This document shows positions 32,327 through 40,401 of a stretch of DNA of 64,000 bases, piece by piece. The stretch is from Streptomyces cinnamoneus (GTDB lineage: Bacteria; Actinomycetota; Actinomycetes; Streptomycetales; Streptomycetaceae), in assembly GCF_002939475.1 (NCBI RefSeq), contig NZ_PKFQ01000001.1:3903001-3967000 (forward strand), written 5' to 3'. The position numbers and the translations under genes were made by a program. The notes below the pieces were generated by a model that saw nothing but the letters and a program-made list of their open reading frames with translations, was not told where the DNA came from and searched no databases. Each line of letters starts with the position of its first letter. Position 1 is the first letter of the stretch.

Positions 32327-34060
32327 GTGTTGGTGCGACTTCTCCGGGCCCATCTGCGGCCCTACTCCGGTGCGATAACCCTGGTCGTGCTCTTGCAGCT
32401 CGTCCAGACCCTCGCCACGCTCTATCTGCCCACCCTCAACGCGGACATCATCGACAAGGGCGTCGTGAAGGGCGACACCGGTTACATCCTCGGTACCGGT
32501 GGCGTGATGATCGCCGTGACCCTCGCCCAGATCGTCTGCTCGATCGGCGCCGTCTACTACGGCGCCCGCACGGCCATGGCCATCGGCCGTGACCTGCGCG
32601 GCGCGGTCTTCGACCGCGTGCAGTCCTTCTCCGCCCGCGAAATGGGGCAATTCGGGGCGCCTTCGTTGATCACGCGGACGACCAACGACGTCCAGCAGGT
32701 CCAGATGCTGGCCCTGATGACGTTCACGCTGATGGTCTCGGCGCCCATCATGTGCGTCGGCGGCATCGTGATGGCCCTCAACCAGGATGTGCCGCTGTCG
32801 GCGCTGCTGCTGGCGATCGTCCCGGTGCTGGCCACCATCGTGGGCCTGATCATCCGGCGGATGCGGCCGGTGTTCCGCGGCGTGCAGGAGCGCATCGACA
32901 CGGTCAACCGGGTGCTGCGCGAGCAGATCACCGGCATCCGCGTCATCCGCGCGTTCGTCCGCGACACCCACGAGAGGAAACGATTCGAGGGTGCCAACAG
33001 CGACCTGATGGACGTCTCGCTGAAGGCCGGCCGGCTGATGGCGCTGATGTTCCCGTCCGTGATGCTGGTCGTGAACCTCTCCTCGGTCGCGGTCGTGTGG
33101 TTCGGCGGGCACCGCATCGACAGCGGCGGCATGCAGATCGGCGCGATGACCGCCTTCCTCAGCTACCTCATGCAGATCCTGATGGCCATCATGATGGCCA
33201 CCTTCATGTTCATGATGGTGCCCCGCGCGGAGGTCTGCGCCGAGCGCATCCAGGAGGTGCTGACCACCGAGTCCAGCGTGGTCCCGCCCGCCGCCCCGGT
33301 CACCCGGCTGCGCGGCCGCGGCCATCTGGAACTGCGGGGCGTGGAGTTCAGGTACCCGGGCGCCGAGGAGCCGGTCCTGCGGGACGTCTCCCTCGCCGCG
33401 CGGCCCGGCGAGACCACGGCCGTGATCGGCTCCACCGGCAGCGGCAAGTCGACCCTCCTGGGCCTGGTCCCGCGCCTGTTCGACGCCACCGCCGGCGACG
33501 TCCTCGTCGACGGGGTGAACGTGCGGGAGATCGACCAGAGCGCCATGGCCGACGCCGTGGGGCTCGTACCGCAGAAGCCCTACCTCTTCTCCGGGACCAT
33601 CGCCTCGAACCTGCGCTACGGACGCCCCGAGGCGACCGACGAGGAGCTGTGGCAGGCGCTGGAGACCGCGCAGGCCAGGGAGTTCGTCGAGGCCATGGAG
33701 GGACAGCTGGAGGCTCCCGTCGCGCAGGGCGGCACCAACGTGTCGGGTGGGCAGCGCCAGCGGCTGGCGATCGCCCGGGCCCTGGTCCGCAAGCCGGAGA
33801 TCTACCTCTTCGACGACTCCTTCTCCGCGCTCGACTACGCCACCGACGCCCGGCTGCGGGCGGCGCTGGCCCGGGAGACGGGCGACGCGACGGTCCTCAT
33901 CGTCGCGCAACGCGTGTCGACGATCCGCGACGCCGACCGGATCGTGGTCCTCGACGAGGGCCGGGTCGTCGGCACGGGCACCCACACCGAACTGATGGGG
34001 ACGAACGAGACCTACCGGGAGATCGTGCTCTCCCAGCTCACCGAGGAGGAAGCGGCGTGA
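32327..34060 (+). CDS. ABC exporter subunit 1 (degenerate-site half)
   Basis: 577 residues: six-helix exporter domain, then NBD. Walker A GSTGSGKST and signature VSGGQRQRLAIARAL are normal, but Walker B reads IYLFDDSFSALD, with Asp in place of the catalytic Glu. Its stop overlaps the next exporter gene (GTGA), so the products form a heterodimer with one degenerate ATP site, as in TM287/288. A TAGGCT -10 (32315-32320) lies 6 nt before the GTG, so the message is probably leaderless. Substrate unknown. Confidence 0.92.
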   Translation: MLVRLLRAHLRPYSGAITLVVLLQLVQTLATLYLPTLNADIIDKGVVKGDTGYILGTGGVMIAVTLAQIVCSIGAVYYGARTAMAIGRDLRGAVFDRVQSFSAREMGQFGAPSLITRTTNDVQQVQMLALMTFTLMVSAPIMCVGGIVMALNQDVPLSALLLAIVPVLATIVGLIIRRMRPVFRGVQERIDTVNRVLREQITGIRVIRAFVRDTHERKRFEGANSDLMDVSLKAGRLMALMFPSVMLVVNLSSVAVVWFGGHRIDSGGMQIGAMTAFLSYLMQILMAIMMATFMFMMVPRAEVCAERIQEVLTTESSVVPPAAPVTRLRGRGHLELRGVEFRYPGAEEPVLRDVSLAARPGETTAVIGSTGSGKSTLLGLVPRLFDATAGDVLVDGVNVREIDQSAMADAVGLVPQKPYLFSGTIASNLRYGRPEATDEELWQALETAQAREFVEAMEGQLEAPVAQGGTNVSGGQRQRLAIARALVRKPEIYLFDDSFSALDYATDARLRAALARETGDATVLIVAQRVSTIRDADRIVVLDEGRVVGTGTHTELMGTNETYREIVLSQLTEEEAA

Positions 34061-36042
34061 CGTCGCCCAGCAAACCCGGCGGCCAGGCGCCCGCCGCGGC
34101 GCCGCGCAGAGGACCGGCCCCCGCGGCCGGCCCCGCGCGCTTCATGGGCGGGCAGCCCACCGAGAAGTCCATGGACTTCGGCGGCTCCAGCCGGCGGCTG
34201 CTGGCCCAGCTCCGCCCCGAGCGGGCCCTCCTGACCGTCGCCCTCGTCCTCGGCGTCGCCGCCGTGGCGCTGACCGTCGTCGGCCCCAAGATCCTCGGCC
34301 ACGCCACCGACCTGATCTTCGCCGGCGTCGTCGGCCGGCAGATCCCGGAGGGCGCGACGAAGGCCGAGGCCCTCGACCGCATGCGCCAGGAGGGCAACGG
34401 CCGAATAGCCGACGTCCTGTCCGGCGTGGACTTCACACCCGGCCAGGGCATCGACTTCGGTGCGGTCGGCTCGGTGCTGCTGTGGGTGCTGCTGATCTAC
34501 GTCGGCGCCTCGCTCTTCGGCTTCGTCCAGGCCCGCATCGCGACCACCGCCGTCCAGCGGGTGGTCTTCCGGCTGCGGGAGCAGGTGGAGGAGAAGCTGG
34601 GACGGCTGCCGCTGAGCTACTTCGACAAGCAGCAGCGCGGCGAGGTCCTCTCCCGCGCCACCAACGACATCGACAACATCGCGCAGACGCTCCAGCAGAC
34701 CCTCAGCCAGATGATGACCTCCGTGCTGACCATGGCCGGCGTGCTGGCCATGATGTTCTGGATCTCCTGGCTGCTGGCGCTGGTCGCCCTGGTCACCGTG
34801 CCGGTCTCGGTCGTCATCGTCGCCAAGGTCGGCAAGAGGGCGCAGCCCCAGTTCGTGGCCCAGTGGAAGTCCACCGGCAAGCTCAACGCCCACATCGAGG
34901 AGATGTACACCGGGCACTCCCTGGTGAAGGTCTTCGGGCGGCAGAAGGAGTCGGCCGAGACGTTCCGCAAGGAGAACGAGGAGCTGTACCTGGCGGGCTT
35001 CAAGGCCCAGTTCATCTCCGGTGTCATCCAGCCCGCGATGATGTTCGTGGCGAACCTCAACTACGTGCTCGTCGCCGTGGTGGGCGGCCTGCGCGTCGCG
35101 AGCGGCTCGCTGTCGATCGGTGACGTCCAGGCGTTCGTCCAGTACTCCCGGCAGTTCAGCCAGCCGCTCACCCAGGTGGCCTCCATGGCCAACCTCGTGC
35201 AGTCCGGCGTCGCCTCCGCCGAGCGGGTCTTCGAGCTGCTCGACGCCGAGGAGCAGTCGGCGGACGCCGCGGACGCGCCGAAGCCGGGCAGGGTGCGCGG
35301 CGAGGTGTCCTTCGAGAAGGTCTCCTTCCGCTACGAGCCGGACAAGCCGCTCATCGAGGACCTGTCGCTGACCGTGCGGCCGGGCCAGACCGTGGCGATC
35401 GTCGGCCCGACCGGCGCCGGCAAGACCACCCTGGTCAACCTGCTGATGCGGTTCTACGAGGTGGCCGGCGGCCGCATCGCGCTGGACGGCGTCGACATCG
35501 CCGCCATGTCGAGGGAGGAGCTGCGCTCCCACATCGGCATGGTGCTCCAGGACACCTGGCTCTTCGGCGGCACGATCGCGGAGAACATCGCCTACGGGGC
35601 GCCCGAGGGCACCTCGATGGACAAGATCGTCGAAGCGGCGAAGACCACCCACGTGGACCGCTTCGTCCGCACCCTCCCGGACGGCTACGACACGGTCCTC
35701 GACGACGAGGGCTCGAACGTCAGCGTCGGCGAGAAGCAGCTGATCACCATCGCCCGGGCGTTCCTCGCCGAGCCCGAGATCCTCGTCCTGGACGAGGCGA
35801 CCAGCTCGGTCGACACCCGGACGGAGGTACTGATCCAGCAGGCGATGGCCCAGCTGCGCTCGGGCCGCACGAGCTTCGTGATCGCCCACCGCCTGTCCAC
35901 CATCCGGGACGCGGACGTGATCCTCGTGATGGAGTCCGGCCGGATCGTGGAGCAGGGCACGCACGAGTCGCTGCTGGAGTCCCGGGGCGCGTACGCACGC
36001 CTGTACGAGGCGCAGTTCGCCCAGCCGGTGGCGGAGGCGTAG
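34057..36042 (+). CDS. ABC exporter subunit 2 (catalytic half)
   Basis: 661 residues from GTG 34057. A Pro/Ala-rich head of ~45 residues and an insertion in the first extracellular region (LIFAGVVGRQIPEG... VDFTPGQG) make it longer than subunit 1. NBD: Walker A GPTGAGKTT, Walker B ILVLDEATSSVD with normal Glu; its signature is altered to SVGEK instead of SGGQ. The altered signature faces the Asp-Walker B of subunit 1, giving the degenerate site. Multidrug or lipid export is plausible. Confidence 0.92.
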   Translation: MTSPSKPGGQAPAAAPRRGPAPAAGPARFMGGQPTEKSMDFGGSSRRLLAQLRPERALLTVALVLGVAAVALTVVGPKILGHATDLIFAGVVGRQIPEGATKAEALDRMRQEGNGRIADVLSGVDFTPGQGIDFGAVGSVLLWVLLIYVGASLFGFVQARIATTAVQRVVFRLREQVEEKLGRLPLSYFDKQQRGEVLSRATNDIDNIAQTLQQTLSQMMTSVLTMAGVLAMMFWISWLLALVALVTVPVSVVIVAKVGKRAQPQFVAQWKSTGKLNAHIEEMYTGHSLVKVFGRQKESAETFRKENEELYLAGFKAQFISGVIQPAMMFVANLNYVLVAVVGGLRVASGSLSIGDVQAFVQYSRQFSQPLTQVASMANLVQSGVASAERVFELLDAEEQSADAADAPKPGRVRGEVSFEKVSFRYEPDKPLIEDLSLTVRPGQTVAIVGPTGAGKTTLVNLLMRFYEVAGGRIALDGVDIAAMSREELRSHIGMVLQDTWLFGGTIAENIAYGAPEGTSMDKIVEAAKTTHVDRFVRTLPDGYDTVLDDEGSNVSVGEKQLITIARAFLAEPEILVLDEATSSVDTRTEVLIQQAMAQLRSGRTSFVIAHRLSTIRDADVILVMESGRIVEQGTHESLLESRGAYARLYEAQFAQPVAEA

Positions 36043-36063
36043 GGGGCGCCACCAGGCCTCCGT

Positions 36064-36099
36064 GCGCCGGGCGTGCCGTACCCGCGGCCCGCCCGGCGC
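36064..36099 (+). terminator. Hairpin after the ABC exporter operon
   Basis: GCGCCGGGC (36064-36072) pairs with GCCCGGCGC (36091-36099), 22 nt past the stop. Confidence 0.5.
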
Positions 36100-36355
36100 C
36101 GGAATTCCCCCCGCCAGGGCCGCCGGGGCGGCAGACTGGTCCTTGCGGGTTTCGTCAAGAGTGCGTTGCGACGACCACCCGAAGTGACCGACGAAACACA
36201 AGGTCGTGCAAAGTCGTCCGCCCCGCGCAAGGGCATCTGGGTTATTCTGCTGCGCAGACGAGGATCCGGGCAGCGTGGCCCCCGGGTCCTTTTGTGCATT
36301 CGGACGACGAGCAGTGCCCCACCGTCCTCGCAGGGACCGAGGAGGAACCGACGCA

Positions 36356-36436
36356 ATGGGCGAGCGAAGCGCACGAGAGAAGTTCACGAGCGAGAGCGAC
36401 ACGACGACGACCGAGGCGGGCGGTGGCAGCCGATGA
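36356..36436 (+). CDS. 26-residue upstream ORF overlapping glnR
   Basis: ATG 36356 with a strong GGAGGAA SD 7-8 nt upstream; the TGA overlaps the glnR ATG (ATGA, 36433-36436). The product is hydrophilic (MGERSAREKFTSESDTTTTE, then Gly-rich). glnR itself has only a weak SD, so reinitiation from this ORF probably drives its translation. A TATTCT hexamer near 36243 might be a -10. Confidence 0.5.
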   Translation: MGERSAREKFTSESDTTTTEAGGGSR

Positions 36437-37278
36437 GTGCCCTGCTGCTCCTCACCAACGCGCTCCAGCCGTCCACCGAGGTGCTCCCCGCCCTCGGCCT
36501 GCTGCTGCACAGCGTCCGGGTGGCCCCCGCCGAGGGCCCGGCCCTCGTGGACACCCCCGGAGCCGACGTCATACTGATCGACGGCCGCCGGGACCTGCCG
36601 CACGTCCGCAGCCTGTGCCAGCTGCTGCGCTCCACCGGCCCGGGCTGCCCGCTCCTCCTGGTGGTCACCGAGGGCGGCCTCGCCGCCGTCACCGCCGACT
36701 GGGGCGTCGACGACGTCCTGCTCGACACCGCCGGCCCCGCCGAGGTGGAGGCGCGGCTGCGGCTGGCCATGGGCCGCCAGCAGATCACCATGGACGACAG
36801 CCCCATGGAGATCCGCACCGGCGACCTCTCGGTGGACGAGGCGACGTACAGCGCCAAGCTCAAGGGCCGGGTCCTGGACCTGACCTTCAAGGAGTTCGAG
36901 CTGCTCAAGTACCTCGCCCAGCACCCCGGCCGGGTCTTCACCCGCGCCCAGCTCCTCCAGGAGGTCTGGGGCTACGACTACTTCGGCGGTACGCGCACCG
37001 TGGACGTCCACGTCCGGCGGCTGCGCGCCAAGCTCGGCCCCGAGCACGAGTCCCTGATCGGCACGGTCCGCAACGTGGGCTACCGCTTCGTGCTGCCGGA
37101 GAAGCCGGAGAAGGGCGACCGGTCCGACAAGGGCGACCGGACGGAGAAGAACGGCGACCGGCCGGGCGGCAAGGCCGGTCCCGAGGACGCCGCCGGGGCC
37201 GCCGGGGCGCCCCGGACGGACCGGACGGATCGCTCCAAAGCGGTCAGGACCGATGCCGTACGCCCGGTGAAACGGTAG
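36433..37278 (+). CDS. glnR: GlnR: OmpR-family global regulator of nitrogen metabolism
   Basis: 281 residues. N-terminal atypical receiver (MSALLLLTNALQPSTEVL): Asp50 is present in VILIDGRRD, but the other phosphorylation-pocket residues are not, consistent with a non-phosphorylated homodimer receiver. C-terminal winged helix (LTFKEFELLKYLAQHPGRVFTR, TRTVDVHVRRLRAKLG). The tail beyond the winged helix is ~55 residues of Asp/Lys/Arg-rich repeats (EKGDRSDKGDRTEKNGDR), longer than I recall in S. coelicolor GlnR. GlnR controls glutamine synthetase, ammonium transport and nitrate/nitrite reduction genes. M. tuberculosis Rv0818 is the orthologue. Confidence 0.95.
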   Translation: MSALLLLTNALQPSTEVLPALGLLLHSVRVAPAEGPALVDTPGADVILIDGRRDLPHVRSLCQLLRSTGPGCPLLLVVTEGGLAAVTADWGVDDVLLDTAGPAEVEARLRLAMGRQQITMDDSPMEIRTGDLSVDEATYSAKLKGRVLDLTFKEFELLKYLAQHPGRVFTRAQLLQEVWGYDYFGGTRTVDVHVRRLRAKLGPEHESLIGTVRNVGYRFVLPEKPEKGDRSDKGDRTEKNGDRPGGKAGPEDAAGAAGAPRTDRTDRSKAVRTDAVRPVKR

Positions 37279-37295
37279 GTGGACCCGCGTAGACT
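37267..37295 (+). promoter_or_regulatory. Promoter of the LacI-family gene inside the glnR 3' end
   Basis: GTGAAA (37267-37272), 17-nt spacer, TAGACT (37290-37295), then 7 nt to GTG 37303. The -35 lies within the last codons of glnR, so the LacI gene has its own leaderless promoter. Confidence 0.6.
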
Positions 37296-37302
37296 GCCGC
37301 GC

Positions 37303-38328
37303 GTGGCCAAGGTGACGCGGGACGATGTGGCAAGACTTGCGGGGACGTCGACCGCGGTGGTCAGCTACGTCATCAACAACGGACCGCGCCCGGTGGCACC
37401 GGCGACGCGGGAGCGGGTGCTTGCCGCGATCAAGGAGCTGGGGTACCGGCCCGACCGGGTCGCCCAGGCGATGGCCTCACGACGGACGGACCTCATAGGC
37501 CTGATCGTCCCGGACGCGCGCCAGCCCTTCTTCGCGGAGATGGCGCACGCGGTCGAGCGGGCGGCGGCCGAGCGCGGGAAGATGGTCCTCGTCGGGAACT
37601 CCGACTATCTGGACGAGCGCGAAGTCCACTACCTGCGCGCCTTCTTGGGCATGCGCGTCTCCGGCCTCATCCTGATCAGCCAGGGACCCAGTGAGCACGC
37701 CGCGATAGAGATCGACGCGTGGGACGCCCGCGTGGTGCTGATGCACCGCAGGCCCGACGCCATCGACGACGTGGCTGTGGTCACGGACGACGTCGGCGGC
37801 GCCCAGCTCGCCACCCGCCACCTCCTGGAGCACGGCCACCCCTACGTGGCCTGTCTCGGCGGCACCGAGCGCACCCCGACCGTCGGCGACCCCGTCACCG
37901 ACCACGTCGAGGGTTGGCGGCGCGCCATGCGCGAGGCCGGCAAGTCCATCGAGGGCCGGCTCTTCCCGGCCCCCTACAACCGCTACGACGCCTACAAGGT
38001 CGCCCTGGAGCTGCTGGCCGGCCCCGACCGGCCGCCCGCCCTGGTCTGCGCGACCGACGACCAGGCCATCGGCGTGCTGCGGGCCGCCCGCGAGCTGCGC
38101 ATCGACGTGCCGGGCGAGCTGGCCGTGGCGGGCTTCGACGACGTGAAGGAAGCGGCCCTGACGGATCCGCCGCTCACCACGGTCTCCTCCGACCGCGAGG
38201 CGATGGCCCGCTCGGCGGTGGACCTGGTGCTGGACGACTCGCTGCGGATCACCGGCACGCGCCGGGAGCGGCTGAAGCAGTTCCCGTCCGCGCTGGTGAT
38301 CCGGCGCTCCTGCGGGTGCGGCGACTGA
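37303..38328 (+). CDS. LacI-family transcriptional regulator
   Basis: 341 residues from GTG 37303, chosen because of the -10 spacing; the frame opens at 37279. LacI helix-turn-helix (VTRDDVARLAGTSTAVVSYVINNG, with the hinge-helix region RERVLAAIKELGYRPDRVAQAMA), then a periplasmic-binding-like sugar domain (LIGLIVPDARQPFFAEM, VAGFDDVKEAALTDPPLTTV). The C-terminus has a Cys pair (RRSCGCGD). Effector unknown and no sugar genes adjacent. It lies between glnR and the htrA/two-component unit. Confidence 0.93.
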   Translation: MAKVTRDDVARLAGTSTAVVSYVINNGPRPVAPATRERVLAAIKELGYRPDRVAQAMASRRTDLIGLIVPDARQPFFAEMAHAVERAAAERGKMVLVGNSDYLDEREVHYLRAFLGMRVSGLILISQGPSEHAAIEIDAWDARVVLMHRRPDAIDDVAVVTDDVGGAQLATRHLLEHGHPYVACLGGTERTPTVGDPVTDHVEGWRRAMREAGKSIEGRLFPAPYNRYDAYKVALELLAGPDRPPALVCATDDQAIGVLRAARELRIDVPGELAVAGFDDVKEAALTDPPLTTVSSDREAMARSAVDLVLDDSLRITGTRRERLKQFPSALVIRRSCGCGD

Positions 38329-38394
38329 GACCCCCGGGGCCACGGGTGCGGGGACCCGAACCTTATATCGGGCATACACACTTCTGCCGGGCTT

Positions 38395-38421
38395 CTCAGA
38401 GGGCACTCAGACTGTTCTCAT
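38395..38421 (+). promoter_or_regulatory. Triple 11-bp direct repeat upstream of htrA
   Basis: CTCAGA at 38395, CTCAGA at 38406 and CTCATG at 38417, spaced exactly 11 nt. This is the geometry bound by tandem OmpR-family response-regulator dimers. The MprA-like regulator encoded 1.2 kb downstream is the obvious candidate. Confidence 0.65.
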
Positions 38422-38444
38422 GAAGGGGGAGGACAGTCATTCCC

Positions 38445-39578
38445 ATGACGGAGACTCCCCGCACCGGCGGCCCCCAGCACCCCGCACCGCAGCAGTCCCC
38501 CGGCCCGTACCCGGCTCCGCCGGCGCAGCCGCCGCGGCAGCCGTTCCGCACGGCGAGCGGCGTGACCGTGTGGCCGGGCGAGGGCACGGCCCACGCCGGT
38601 GACGGACACGGCGGCGGCGGTCTCCCCGGCGGCGGGCCCACCGGCTTCCCCCAGGAAGGCCCGGTCCCCGCCGGCCGCTCCGGCGCCGGGCACGCCGCTC
38701 CCCGCCGGGCCCGTGGGCCCGTCGCCCTGCTCGCGGCGTGCGCGCTCGTCGCCGCCGTCGTCGGCGGCGGCTCGGCCGCCCTCGTCAGCGAGCTGACCGG
38801 CGGCTCCCGCGCCAGCGCGAGCCACGCCACGCCCGTGCAGAACGTCGCCGCCAAGAACGGCGGCGTCGCGGCCGTCGCCAAGGCCGTCAGCCCCAGCATC
38901 GTGGAGATCAAGGCCTCCACCCCCTCGGGGCAGTCGACCGGCTCCGGCGTGATCGTCACCGCCGACGGCGAGGTCGTCACCAACAACCACGTGGTCGCCG
39001 GTGCCGACACCGTCCGCGTCACCCTCGGCGACGGCACCGCGAAGACCGCCAAGGTCGTCGGCACCGACCCCGACAAGGACCTCGCCCTCGTCAAGATCCA
39101 GAACGCCGAGGGCCTGAAGGCCGCCGCACTGGGCGACTCCGGCCAGGTCGCCGTCGGCGACCAGGTCGTGGCCATCGGCTCGCCCGAGGGCCTCACCGGC
39201 ACCGTGACCAGCGGCATCGTCTCCGCCCTCAACCGCGACGTGACCGTCTCGAAGGAACAGGACCGCGGCCGGCAGCGGCAGGGCACCCCCCAGTGGCCGT
39301 TCGAGTTCGGCGGCAACCAGTACAACGGCGACACGGGCTCCACCCGGACCACCTACAAGGCCCTCCAGACCGACGCCTCGCTCAACCCCGGCAACTCCGG
39401 CGGCGCGCTCATCAACATGAGCGGCGAGATCATCGGCATCAACTCCGCGATGTACGCCCCCAGTACCGCGAGTGGCTCGGGGGGCTCGGCCGGCAGCGTC
39501 GGCCTCGGCTTCGCCATCCCCGTCAACACCGTCAAGGCCGACCTGGCCAAGCTGCGGGCCGGCGGCAGCGGCAGCTGA
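38445..39578 (+). CDS. HtrA/DegP-like membrane-anchored serine protease without PDZ
   Basis: 377 residues. A ~95-residue Pro/Gly-rich cytoplasmic head, one membrane helix (VALLAACALVAAVVGGGSAAL), then a trypsin-fold protease: His in VVTNNHVVAG, Asp in DPDKDLALVK, Ser in LNPGNSGGAL. The chain ends right after the protease domain, so the usual PDZ domain is missing. Neighbouring response regulator and kinase mirror the M. tuberculosis pepD-mprAB arrangement for cell-envelope stress. A GGGGGAGGA SD precedes the ATG. Confidence 0.92.
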   Translation: MTETPRTGGPQHPAPQQSPGPYPAPPAQPPRQPFRTASGVTVWPGEGTAHAGDGHGGGGLPGGGPTGFPQEGPVPAGRSGAGHAAPRRARGPVALLAACALVAAVVGGGSAALVSELTGGSRASASHATPVQNVAAKNGGVAAVAKAVSPSIVEIKASTPSGQSTGSGVIVTADGEVVTNNHVVAGADTVRVTLGDGTAKTAKVVGTDPDKDLALVKIQNAEGLKAAALGDSGQVAVGDQVVAIGSPEGLTGTVTSGIVSALNRDVTVSKEQDRGRQRQGTPQWPFEFGGNQYNGDTGSTRTTYKALQTDASLNPGNSGGALINMSGEIIGINSAMYAPSTASGSGGSAGSVGLGFAIPVNTVKADLAKLRAGGSGS

Positions 39579-39657
39579 ACCGCCCTGCGGGCACCGGTCG
39601 TGCGAGGCTGGAAGGGCCCGCGACCCGTACGACACGCGAACTGTGAGGTCACCCGCG

Positions 39658-40401
39658 ATGAGCCCCGCCGAGCACGGCGACCAGCCCGCCCGCATCCTGA
39701 TCGTGGACGACGAGCCCGCCGTCCGCGAGGCGCTGCGCCGCAGCCTCGTCTTCGAGGGCTACGACACCGAGCTGGCCGTCGACGGACTCGACGCGCTCGA
39801 CAAGGTCGCCGCGTACGGGCCGGAGCTCATCGTGCTCGACGTGCTGATGCCCCGCATGGACGGCCTCACCGCCGCCCGGCGGCTGCGCGGCTCCGGGGTG
39901 ACCGTGCCGATCCTGATGCTGACCGCCCGCGACACGGTGGGGGACCGGGTCACCGGTCTGGACGCCGGCGCGGACGACTACCTCGTCAAGCCCTTCGAGC
40001 TGGACGAGCTGCTGGCCCGCATCCGCGCGCTGCTGCGCCGCAGCTCGTACGCCGCGGCCGCCACCACCCCGGCCGACGCCGGGGACGGCCACCAGCTGGT
40101 CTTCGCCGACCTGCGGATGGACCTCGCGACGCGCGAGGTGACGCGGGGCGCGCGGCGGGTGGAGCTGACGCGCACGGAGTTCACCCTGCTGGAGCTGTTC
40201 ATGGCCCACCCGCGGCAGGTGCTCACCCGCGAGCAGATCCTCAAGACCGTGTGGGGCTTCGACTTCGAACCGTCCTCCAACTCGCTGGACGTGTACGTGA
40301 TGTACCTGCGCCGCAAGACGGAAGCGGGCGGGGAACGGCGGCTCGTGCACACGGTGCGCGGGGTCGGCTACGTCCTGCGGGCCGACGGCGGCGCCGAGTG
40401 A
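39658..40401 (+). CDS. OmpR-family response regulator, MprA-like
   Basis: 247 residues. Receiver with acidic pair in VDDEP, phospho-Asp in VLDVLMPRMDG, Thr in LMLTARDT and Lys in YLVKPFE; winged helix with LTRTEFTLLELFMAHPRQVLTREQIL and SLDVYVMYLRRK. The stop overlaps the kinase start by 4 nt. Likely acts on the htrA promoter repeats at 38395-38421 and its own operon. Confidence 0.94.
   Translation: MSPAEHGDQPARILIVDDEPAVREALRRSLVFEGYDTELAVDGLDALDKVAAYGPELIVLDVLMPRMDGLTAARRLRGSGVTVPILMLTARDTVGDRVTGLDAGADDYLVKPFELDELLARIRALLRRSSYAAAATTPADAGDGHQLVFADLRMDLATREVTRGARRVELTRTEFTLLELFMAHPRQVLTREQILKTVWGFDFEPSSNSLDVYVMYLRRKTEAGGERRLVHTVRGVGYVLRADGGAE

Noticed and set aside
36149..36197. GTTTCGTC ... 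GACGAAAC inverted repeat upstream of glnR as a GlnR operator
   Set aside because: Arms are 33 bp apart and do not fit the GTnAC-N6-GAAAC spacing; may be chance.
34012..37047. Very long open frame (about 1000 codons) on the - strand across the ABC exporter and glnR
   Set aside because: It is the antisense shadow of high-GC genes; its protein is compositionally Arg/Asp/Gly/His-rich, lacks domains, and the + strand genes carry full ABC and GlnR motifs.
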